Assembly: GCA_018239665.1 (NCBI GenBank)
Contig: JAFEGV010000007.1
Location: 1-53,346, forward strand
Direction of reading: 5' to 3'
Length of the DNA: 53,346 nucleotides
DNA from: Verrucomicrobiota bacterium
GTDB taxonomy: Bacteria > Chlamydiota > Chlamydiia > Chlamydiales > Rhabdochlamydiaceae
Below, piece after piece: positions 46,840 to 53,346 of the stretch. The first letter of the stretch is position 1, and every line of letters begins with the position of its first letter. The position numbers and the translations under genes were made by a program. The notes below the pieces were generated by a model that was not told the DNA's origin, did not search any database, and was given only the letters and a program-made list of their open reading frames with translations.

Positions 46840-47406
46840 ATGTGGTTCCGAAAATTCTTTATCGCTGCGCTTCTTGCAGCGTTCTCAGTTTCTTCTGCAT
46901 TTGCAGCTATCGATTATCAGGTCGAAGATCAATACCCTGTGATCGAGAAAGCTCTTCAATTGGAGCACAAGGGAATTTTAAAGCAAAAAGACAATGGATA
47001 TCTCTATATCGAGGTATCGAGGGATTACATCGCTCAAATCCTCCCCCTCATCCAAGCTCCGGGCAAACTTGTGCCCCCAAGTCATTACAAAAGCAAGAAG
47101 GGGATCGGTCCTCACATCAGCGTGATGTATGAAAATGAGCAGATTGAAAATGAGATCTGGGAAATCAAGGAACTTGGACAGGAATTTTCATTCTCAATTC
47201 TTGAGTTGCGTACGGTGAGGTTAAATAAAGACGGCAAGATGAAAAAATTATGGCTGCTTGCAGTCTCTTCGCCGGAGCTGGAAAGACTGCGCGAAAGCTA
47301 CGGCCTTTCATCGAAGCTGAAAGGTCACGACTTCCATATTACGATCTGCACGCAAGTTCCGGGCAAGCCCGCTGTCATCGAACTTGAACTCTTTGATGCG
47401 GCCTAA
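46840..47406 (+). CDS. exported 2H phosphoesterase-like protein
   Basis: The 188-residue protein has a clear signal peptide (MWFRKFFIAALLAAFSVSSA, cut near AFA-AI). It carries two H-x-[S/T]-x motifs 74 residues apart: PHISVMY (H92, S94) and HDFHITI (H166, T168). This is the signature of the 2H phosphoesterase superfamily (RNA ligase/cyclic phosphodiesterase fold). Members act on 2',3'-cyclic phosphates or 2'-5' linkages; export would place it in the periplasm or outside. AGGAG precedes the ATG and a good terminator follows. Confidence 0.65.
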   Translation: MWFRKFFIAALLAAFSVSSAFAAIDYQVEDQYPVIEKALQLEHKGILKQKDNGYLYIEVSRDYIAQILPLIQAPGKLVPPSHYKSKKGIGPHISVMYENEQIENEIWEIKELGQEFSFSILELRTVRLNKDGKMKKLWLLAVSSPELERLRESYGLSSKLKGHDFHITICTQVPGKPAVIELELFDAA

Positions 47407-47438
47407 ATAAACCTCTTGCACACCCAGCTTTGGTCGGA

Positions 47439-47470
47439 AAAACTCGAACTGGAAAGCTCGAGTTTTCTTG
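47439..47470 (+). terminator. intrinsic terminator
   Basis: AAAACTCGA (47439-47447) pairs perfectly with TCGAGTTTT (47458-47466), followed by CTTG. It lies 33 bases after the stop of the 2H protein gene. The T-run is part of the stem. Confidence 0.65.
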
Positions 47471-47553
47471 CCCCTTCAGGATAAAAAACTAGAATAATAA
47501 TTTTTTTATTTGCATGTTGGAATTGAGATAACCTGTCATATTTGGGGAGAGCT

Positions 47554-49419
47554 ATGTCTGTTCATAAGCCCTATGTTGCAAGCAAGGACACGAAAACGCC
47601 CGAGTTCACAGTACGCGCTGTCATCCTCGGGATGATCCTCGGACTGATTTTCGGAATTGGAAACGCCTATTTGGGCCTGAAAGTGGGAACAACCGTTTCC
47701 GCATCGATTCCTGCCGCTGTGCTTTCGATGGCGATCCTACGGACATTCTTTCGAGGCGTTTCGATCTTGGAAAACAACCTCGTCCAAACCATCGCATCCG
47801 TTGGCGAAGGATTGGCTGCCGGCGTCATCTTCACTGTACCGGCCCTATTTTTGTTGGGCGAACGACCTGCTCCAAGCAGGATCTTTCTCCTTTCTGCGCT
47901 TGGCGGGGTTTTGGGCGTGCTCTTCATGATCCCCATGCGGCGCTACATCATCGTCCAAGAGCATGGAAAACTCCCCTTCCCGGAAGGGACGGCATGCGCT
48001 GAAATCCTCAAATCGGGAGAGTCCTCACGCTCAAAGGCGCTCATGGCCTTTTTAGGGATTATCATTGGCGCAATCCACAAGGTCTGCTCCAGCGCATTCT
48101 ACTTCTTTAAAGAGGCTCCTTCTTGGATCATCGCGCCGTTCCAACGTTCAGAGTTTAGCATGGACTGCACTCCTGCGCTGCTTGGAGTTGGCTACCTGAT
48201 CGGACCTCGCATCTCCGGCCTTCTTCTGGCAGGCGGCGCTCTTGGGTGGTGGGTGTTGATCCCCTTGATCCGTTTGTTCGCAGCCAATACAGAATCGATT
48301 GTTTACCCGGCAACCATCCCCATCATGCAGATGTCTACAGATGATATTTGGTCGAATTATATCCGTTATATTGGAGCTGGAACGGTAGCCGTTGGTGGCT
48401 TGCTCAGCCTGTTCAAGATCGCTCCTCTGATCAGCAAAACATTGCGCATCGGATTCGACGAACTCTTTCAAGGGCTTAACTTTAGAACAGCCCCATTAAG
48501 AACAGATCGAGATATCTCCCTGCGCTGGCTATTGATCGGTTCCGTCGCCATCATTCTGACTCTATGGCTGTTCCCCGGATTGCCGATGAACTTTTTAACG
48601 ATTGTCCTTCTAATCGTTTTAGGATTTTTCTTTGTTGCCGTCACGTCGCTGACCGTCGGGATTGTCGGAAGCACTTCCAATCCGGTTTCCGGGATGACGA
48701 TCACCACTTTGCTCGTCACATGCCTTGTCTTCGTCTCCTTAGGCTGGACAGAACGGATCTTCTTGATCGCTGCTCTGACAATGAGCGTTGTCGCGAATGT
48801 CGCCATTGCTTTAGCAGGCACGACATCGCAAGACCTCAAAACAGGATTTTTGCTTGGAGCAACGCCAAGGCTTCAGCAGATCGGAGAGATTATCGGCATC
48901 ATCCTCCCTTCTCTTGCAATCGGAGGGACCCTCTATCTTCTCGACAAAGCGTACGGGTTCGGATCGGCGCAAATGCCGGCTCCCCAAGGCACCATGATGG
49001 CGTTGATCGCCAAAGGGGTGATCAGCGGGGATATTCCATTCACTCTCGTCGTGGTCGGAGTGATCATCGGACTGATCTTAGAGCTGTTAAAGCTGCCTAT
49101 CCTTCCTTTTGCGCTAGGCCTCTATCTTCCTCTTTCTCTAAGCACGGCTACCATGGTTGGCGGTATTGCTTCTCTCATTGTGAAGCGGTATGAGAAAAAC
49201 CCAGCCGCTTCTCAGCGGGGCGTTCTCGGCGCATCCGGCCTAGTGGCAGGAGATGCCGTTACCGGGGTTGTGATCGCGCTGTTGACTGTTGTCGGCATCA
49301 TTCCTGCAACAGCAAACGCGCTGCTGCCCGATGCGGCAAGCCTTGCGATCTACCTGATCCTAGGAATCGCTTTAGCTTGGTTTGCCCTCAACCCGCATCG
49401 CCGCTTTCTAAAAAAATAG
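47554..49419 (+). CDS. OPT-family oligopeptide or metal-chelate transporter
   Basis: This 621-residue inner-membrane protein has about 15 TM helices and OPT-family features: FTVRAVILGMILGLIFGIGN AYLGLKVG at the N-terminus, LPFPEGTACAEILKSG, DCTPALLGVGYLIGPRISG and ATMVGGIASLIVKR. The ATG at 47554 has GGGGAG upstream; the TTG at 47542 is rejected. Uptake of peptides fits an amino-acid-scavenging intracellular bacterium. A family 2 palindrome begins four bases after the stop. Confidence 0.9.
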   Translation: MSVHKPYVASKDTKTPEFTVRAVILGMILGLIFGIGNAYLGLKVGTTVSASIPAAVLSMAILRTFFRGVSILENNLVQTIASVGEGLAAGVIFTVPALFLLGERPAPSRIFLLSALGGVLGVLFMIPMRRYIIVQEHGKLPFPEGTACAEILKSGESSRSKALMAFLGIIIGAIHKVCSSAFYFFKEAPSWIIAPFQRSEFSMDCTPALLGVGYLIGPRISGLLLAGGALGWWVLIPLIRLFAANTESIVYPATIPIMQMSTDDIWSNYIRYIGAGTVAVGGLLSLFKIAPLISKTLRIGFDELFQGLNFRTAPLRTDRDISLRWLLIGSVAIILTLWLFPGLPMNFLTIVLLIVLGFFFVAVTSLTVGIVGSTSNPVSGMTITTLLVTCLVFVSLGWTERIFLIAALTMSVVANVAIALAGTTSQDLKTGFLLGATPRLQQIGEIIGIILPSLAIGGTLYLLDKAYGFGSAQMPAPQGTMMALIAKGVISGDIPFTLVVVGVIIGLILELLKLPILPFALGLYLPLSLSTATMVGGIASLIVKRYEKNPAASQRGVLGASGLVAGDAVTGVVIALLTVVGIIPATANALLPDAASLAIYLILGIALAWFALNPHRRFLKK

Positions 49420-49422
49420 CGG

Positions 49423-49606
49423 AGAGGGAGTTGCAAAACTGCTTTGCCCGAAAAAATTGATGATTTTGAGTCCGTTTGTAAGTGACAGCGCAGCTGACAC
49501 GGACCGTTTGATGAGGCCGACCCCTAGCGGGTCGGATGAAGAGAACGGGCGCAAACAGGCTCAAAAGGGCAATTTTAACGGACAAATGAGTTTTGCAACT
49601 CCCTCT
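49423..49606. repeat. palindromic dispersed element, family 2, copy D
   Basis: The 184-base copy has ends AGAGGGAGTTGCAAAACTGC and AGTTTTGCAACTCCCTCT, an inner CCGACCC-CTAG-(C)GGGTCGG hairpin and the same order of segments as copy B at 26638-26820, with scattered substitutions. It starts four bases after the OPT gene stop. Confidence 0.88.
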
Positions 49607-49615
49607 AAAGATTGT

Positions 49616-49672
49616 TTTTTTAAGGGACTCTGCTTATCGTGGTTTCGTCTGAACCTGCTGTCCCTTAAAAAA
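49616..49672. promoter_or_regulatory. perfect 13-bp inverted repeat spanning the pseudopilin leader
   Basis: TTTTTTAAGGGAC (49616-49628) pairs with GTCCCTTAAAAAA (49660-49672) around a 31-base loop. The right arm ends one base before the ATG at 49674, so the start region sits at the foot of the hairpin. It may be a translational control structure; no Shine-Dalgarno is visible. Confidence 0.6.
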
Positions 49673-49673
49673 C

Positions 49674-50282
49674 ATGTTGAACAGAGAAAAGCGTTATTCT
49701 TTAACCCTTCTTGAAGTGATGATCGCCCTGTCTTTAGCGGCGATCCTCCTTTCCGCGCTGATGACGTGTTATTACCAGATCTCCAAAAAGAGGATCACCG
49801 CTCAGGAGCTAAAGAAAAGCAGTCTCTCGGTGGAGCTGATGCGGCAGAGGCTCGTTCACCTTTTCGCCAAAACGGCCGCTGCGGAAAAGGCTTCATTTTA
49901 TACAGGGACCCATGCGCAGGCTATTGGACCATGCCTTATCTTCCTATTTGACAACGGGGTCGACCGCAGTCCGGAATTTTGCGGCGATGTGATGGGCATG
50001 CTCTACCAGAATGCGAGCCGCGAGCTTTGCCTTGCCAGCTGGGGCGATCATGGAGGGGCCCGCAATGAAGTCCTTCTAGAAAACACGGATGGGCTCTCGT
50101 TTAGTTTTTTCGATGCCAAGAAAAAAGAATGGCGGGCTGAATGGAAAAATACCGATCCATTCCCCCCCTTTTTTAAAATGACCTGGTCATTTGCCGATCA
50201 GCCTAAAGAGATTCTCCAGAGCGCTTTTTTCTTTCCTCAAGATACTCCTATCACCTATGAAATGATGGTTCCAACTCCATGA
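49674..50282 (+). CDS. type II secretion pseudopilin-like protein (GspJ-like)
   Basis: The 202-residue protein starts with a prepilin-type N-terminus (MLNREKRYSLTLLEVMIALSLA) with the key glutamate in TLLEVMIAL. The rest is a soluble globular domain, as expected for a larger minor pseudopilin of the GspJ type. The next gene overlaps as ATGA, so the pair is translationally coupled. The exact subtype is inferred from size and neighbour. Confidence 0.65.
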   Translation: MLNREKRYSLTLLEVMIALSLAAILLSALMTCYYQISKKRITAQELKKSSLSVELMRQRLVHLFAKTAAAEKASFYTGTHAQAIGPCLIFLFDNGVDRSPEFCGDVMGMLYQNASRELCLASWGDHGGARNEVLLENTDGLSFSFFDAKKKEWRAEWKNTDPFPPFFKMTWSFADQPKEILQSAFFFPQDTPITYEMMVPTP

Positions 50283-51178
50283 ACATCTTACCTCTGATCA
50301 TCGGGTTTATCCTTGTCTTTTCCTGCTTAAGCATGACCTTTTTCAAAGAGGCCCGGTCGATTTCCATTGCTGAAAGGAGCATCGGCGCCTCCTTCCGCGT
50401 TGAAACAGAGCTCCACAATCGCCTTGCCCTCCGCTCCTATTCATCAAAGGCCAAAGTAAAAAGGTCCAAATCGAGTGGAGGAAGAAAAGTAAAGCGCTCC
50501 TATTATTCTATGCGCGCTATCTCGCCGCCAATCGAAGAATCGAAATTAAACATCTCACCGCTATTTGACGAAGCGGTGGTCGATGTCACCCATCATCCCC
50601 TTTATCCGATTGCTGCAGAACTGATCCGAACATTGTATGAAGGATCCCCGCTGATCCGGGGAAAGCCTGAAAAAGGATGGGAAAAAGCGATTCTGGATGC
50701 GATGATTGCAAAAGGCAAAAAGATACCGCAGCGCGAGAAGCTCTCTGATCTGTTTCCCGATGATGATTCTTTACAGGCGACCTACTACAAGATGCTCAAA
50801 GGGACAAACCAATATGATTTAGGCGCAAAGAAAAAAGGGATTGCTCCTTTAGGCAATTTCATCAGCATGGCTCCCGAAAAAAAAGAAAACGCGATCCAAT
50901 TCTGCTTTGCATCAGCTCCTTTGCTCCAAGCTGCGTTCGGCCCAAAGATCACCGATAAGCTACTGTCCGAAGAAAAAAAACGGTGGGACGAAACAGGAAA
51001 AAGCCACTTCTCTTCGAAAGAGGACCTGCAAGAGCAGCTTTTGCAAGACGCCGCCATGGCCAGCCTCTTCACCCAATTGGAACCATACCTTTCGTTCCGC
51101 AAACAGATCCCCCGCAAAAGTCAAATAGCCGGCACAGACACGACCACAGGGCTTGTGATCAGACGGGAAATCCTCTGA
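50279..51178 (+). CDS. possible type II secretion GspK-like protein
   Basis: The 299-residue protein has one N-terminal hydrophobic helix (MNILPLIIGFILVFSCLSM) and a long basic-then-soluble domain. It lacks a clean prepilin motif (no E at position 5 of the helix). Its coupling to the GspJ-like gene suggests it is the large minor pseudopilin (GspK position) or another pseudopilus component. No other motif is recognised. Confidence 0.5.
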   Translation: MNILPLIIGFILVFSCLSMTFFKEARSISIAERSIGASFRVETELHNRLALRSYSSKAKVKRSKSSGGRKVKRSYYSMRAISPPIEESKLNISPLFDEAVVDVTHHPLYPIAAELIRTLYEGSPLIRGKPEKGWEKAILDAMIAKGKKIPQREKLSDLFPDDDSLQATYYKMLKGTNQYDLGAKKKGIAPLGNFISMAPEKKENAIQFCFASAPLLQAAFGPKITDKLLSEEKKRWDETGKSHFSSKEDLQEQLLQDAAMASLFTQLEPYLSFRKQIPRKSQIAGTDTTTGLVIRREIL

Positions 51179-51222
51179 TTGCACATTCATGAAATTGAAG
51201 AGAGCTGCAACACTCCATCATT

Positions 51223-51275
51223 AGATCTCTTTCATAACCCCATTCGCCTGGCAAAGCGGGTTATGAAAGAGATCT
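51223..51275. repeat. palindromic dispersed element, family 3, copy 2
   Basis: AGATCTCTTTCATAACCC (51223-51240) pairs perfectly over 18 bp with 51258-51275. The loop CATTCGCCTGGCAAAGC is almost the same as in copy 1 (21553-21602), so loop as well as stem is conserved. It lies between two convergent genes and could end transcripts from both sides. Confidence 0.85.
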
Positions 51276-51301
51276 ATTAATTTACCTGGCCATCTTTTGT
51301 A

Positions 51302-53089
51302 TTAAAAAGGACGGTTTGCGGGAAGGAAGATTGTAAACGTTGTGCCTACCCCTAGCTCGGAAGAGACGGAAATGGTGCCGTCATGCTTTTCGATGATCGT
51401 CTTGACGATCGAAAGGCCTAGCCCTGCTCCTCCTAAGCGGCGGGAACGGGCTTTGTTCACCGTATAGAAGCGGTCAAAGATCCGCTCCAAATCCTGCTCA
51501 GGAATCCCGATCCCTCTATCGGAAATCGAAACCGACGCCTCCTCTTCAGCCTGATCGATCTTGATGGTGATATGGGCTGGAGGCGTGGAATATTTGCAGG
51601 CGTTATCGAGAAGATTGATGATGGCAAGCTCGAGGATATCCGGATCGGCAAAGACGGTGATGGCCTCTTTGGTTTTCTCGATATCGATCTGGCCGGTTTC
51701 ATAAACTGCCAGAACCACCTGCCGGCAATTTTCTACAAGAAGGCCTAAATCGCATTCTTGGAAACGGGATTCGGGAAGATTCTCAATATCGGCAAGGGTC
51801 AACAGATTCTTGACCAGGTTGTCCATGCGCTGACAGTTGCGCACGATCTTTTCTGTGATGTCGACGACCATTTCCCGCGGCAGCTCAGGCATATCTTGGA
51901 GAGTTTCCGCAAATCCTTTGATGATAGTGATCGGAGTGCGGAGCTCATGGGAAGCGTTCGCAACGAAGTCTTTGCCCATTTCCAGGACGCGATAGTGGCT
52001 GGATTTGTCTTGGAGGACAAGAATAGCTCCATTTCGCTGAGATTTAGGAGCTGCGATCAGGTCCAAATAAATCTTCTTGTTCTCTCCCAAGGTGATCGAA
52101 TCGGTCAAGATCGCCTGCTTCTCTTGGCAAGCAATAAGGATTTGCTGACACCTTTCTAATAAGACTGTCATGGGCTTATCTGGAAGGACGGGAAAAGGCT
52201 TTGTGAGCACGTGGCGTTTAGGAATGCCGATCATCTTGCTGCCGACGAAGTTGATGTAGCGGACCGTCATCTCAGCATCGACTGCAATCACACCTTCGCC
52301 TAATGACTCCAAGATGGCCTCTTTTTCGTTGCGCTCATCGGTGATGTTCTGGATTTGGAGGCGTAGGCGGTCGGAAAGGGAGTTAAGGGTCTGGGCCAGC
52401 TTATAAAAATCATCTTCGGGATCGATCGTTTTGCTTAAGGATATGGCAGGAACTGTATCGACTTGGCCCATTTGATAAGGCTTGATCGCCGTGATGATCT
52501 GTTGGATTGGGAAGTTGATCCGATGGAAAACAAGCCAAGTCAATGCCCCGAAAAAGACCAAGGCCAACGAGCAAAAGACCAAATACCAAAATTTAAATTC
52601 TTGAGTGAACGCTTCGACCTGAGCATAGGAAAACGAAGTTCTTAAGATGTAAGTCCGGCCATTTGCTTCAAATGCCATGGTCACATAGGCCAGCTTCACA
52701 TTGATGACCTTGGAAGTCCCGACTGAATAGACAACCTTCTTGTGCAAAGCATCAAGGACCTCTTCATGCAGGCTCGGATAAAAGGGAACGTATTTTTCAT
52801 CGGTAAATGGCCCGAGGGACGAATCGTAGATGATGCGCCCTGTGTCATCAAAAAGGGAAGCTCCAAAAAAGATCGAGTTGTCCACATGTTGAAGAGTATA
52901 GACCATCTGCTCTTCCGACTTAGACTGCTGAAGCACAGAGATCATGCTGCAGCTATTGTAGCGCAACGTATCGAAAACGATATGCCTGACCGTTCTGCCG
53001 ATAAAGGGAAATGCGCAAATGATAAAGGCGATAAACAGGACAAATTGGCTAAATAAGATCTTCTGGCGGAAGTTAAGTCCTTTGATCAT
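51302..53089 (-). CDS. PhoR-like sensor histidine kinase
   Basis: The 595-residue membrane kinase has TM1 (about 11-30), a ~135-residue periplasmic sensor, TM2 (about 168-188), a HAMP-like linker, a PAS domain (about 257-370; ILESLGEGVIAVDAEMTVRYIN), a HisKA motif FVANASHELRTPITIIKG with H381 as the phosphorylated residue, and the ATPase boxes LLDNACKYS, DRGIGIPEQDLERIFDRFY and GGAGLGLSIVKTII. No response regulator is in the window; a nucleotide cyclase gene lies upstream on the same strand with ~20 bases between, so both may share a transcript. Confidence 0.93.
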   Translation of the reverse strand: MIKGLNFRQKILFSQFVLFIAFIICAFPFIGRTVRHIVFDTLRYNSCSMISVLQQSKSEEQMVYTLQHVDNSIFFGASLFDDTGRIIYDSSLGPFTDEKYVPFYPSLHEEVLDALHKKVVYSVGTSKVINVKLAYVTMAFEANGRTYILRTSFSYAQVEAFTQEFKFWYLVFCSLALVFFGALTWLVFHRINFPIQQIITAIKPYQMGQVDTVPAISLSKTIDPEDDFYKLAQTLNSLSDRLRLQIQNITDERNEKEAILESLGEGVIAVDAEMTVRYINFVGSKMIGIPKRHVLTKPFPVLPDKPMTVLLERCQQILIACQEKQAILTDSITLGENKKIYLDLIAAPKSQRNGAILVLQDKSSHYRVLEMGKDFVANASHELRTPITIIKGFAETLQDMPELPREMVVDITEKIVRNCQRMDNLVKNLLTLADIENLPESRFQECDLGLLVENCRQVVLAVYETGQIDIEKTKEAITVFADPDILELAIINLLDNACKYSTPPAHITIKIDQAEEEASVSISDRGIGIPEQDLERIFDRFYTVNKARSRRLGGAGLGLSIVKTIIEKHDGTISVSSELGVGTTFTIFLPANRPF

Positions 53090-53110
53090 GCTAGTGTACC
53101 ATTAAGACCG

Positions 53111-53346
53111 TTATTTAAATCCTCTGACCCGATAGACGATGACCGGCATGTCAAATCCTTTGAAGGTCATTGGAGGAATTTCTTCATAAAGGATTTTATC
53201 CATGACCTGGGGTTCTTTCAAAGTGCTTTCTGAAATTAAAATCTCCATTCCTCCGGCCGCTGAGCAAAGACGCGATGCTAAGTTGACATTGCTTCCCAGA
53301 ACGGTGTAGTTCAACCGGTTTTCCGCTCCCATGTTTCCTGCTAGGA
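53111..53346 (-). CDS. class III adenylate/guanylate cyclase, C-terminal part (gene runs off the window)
   Basis: The frame is open to the window edge, reading LAGNMGAENRLNYTVLG, then SNVNLASRLCSAAGG, ILISESTL and a final MTFKGFDMPVIVYRVRGFK. This is the end of a class III cyclase catalytic domain: the segment YTVLGSNVNLASRL contains the conserved Asn (N of NLASR) and Arg used in transition-state stabilisation. Metal- and base-binding residues lie outside the window. It is encoded directly upstream of the histidine kinase. Confidence 0.88.
   Translation of the reverse strand, partial: LAGNMGAENRLNYTVLGSNVNLASRLCSAAGGMEILISESTLKEPQVMDKILYEEIPPMTFKGFDMPVIVYRVRGFK

Overview
The window looks like a chromosome segment of an environmental (amoeba-associated type) member of the Chlamydiae. 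The evidence is family content and gene order: a eukaryote-like UDP-sugar pyrophosphorylase beside gpsA, the run mnmE-nth-psd-(exported protein)-secA, lpd-lipA behind a zinc-ribbon membrane protein, glgC followed by a metallophosphoesterase, two tandem Legionella/chlamydia-type major outer membrane proteins, and pseudopilins of a type II secretion system. Genome style (many non-core genes, dispersed palindromic elements, several MOMP-like proteins) is closest to what I know of Waddlia/Parachlamydia-type organisms; the genus is an inference. No tRNA, rRNA, CRISPR array, transposase or phage gene was recognised.

Layout. 0-1 kb: exported Nudix-like hydrolase and two palindromic repeat elements. 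1-6.3 kb: tolC-acrA-acrB type efflux operon (minus strand) with ATGA stop/start overlaps. 6.4-7.9 kb: MHS-type transporter whose leader holds a clear TPP riboswitch behind a good promoter, so the transporter is probably for thiamine or a precursor. 8-11.9 kb: PagL-like lipid A deacylase, BtaA-like (DUF3419) aminocarboxypropyl transferase, small membrane protein, bifunctional NAD(P)HX repair enzyme. 12-20.4 kb: an accessory-looking locus with a 42-bp tandem repeat, a protein made of two kinase-like domains (one apparently degenerate), and two ~1000-residue tandem paralogues carrying two HEPN-like repeats each. 20.4-25.1 kb: gpsA, UDP-sugar pyrophosphorylase and two GT9 glycosyltransferases (lipid and LPS precursor supply). 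25.5-29.7 kb: ruvC-ruvA, mnmE-nth, psd. 30.5-36.4 kb: Hsp20, SecA, and a three-gene unit of unknown proteins bounded by a consensus promoter and a strong terminator. 36.4-43.4 kb: zinc-ribbon membrane protein, lpd-lipA, two MOMP-like porins, glgC. 43.4-53.3 kb: metallophosphoesterase, GNAT-like protein, acidic helical protein, type II secretion minor pseudopilins split around an exported 2H phosphoesterase and an OPT transporter, a PhoR-like histidine kinase, and the end of a class III nucleotide cyclase.

Three families of dispersed imperfect palindromes (about 120-170 bp, 74-185 bp and 50 bp) recur, and most copies touch or sit just behind a stop codon; one supplies the last residues of the AcrB-type pump. 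The most unusual items are the riboswitch-controlled MHS transporter, the kinase/pseudokinase tandem next to the HEPN-like giant paralogues, and the palindrome families. All starts were chosen by eye from ribosome binding sites, overlaps, signal peptides or paralogue alignment; several ORFs are shorter here than the longest possible frame because the longer frame would begin at TTG or GTG without a ribosome binding site.
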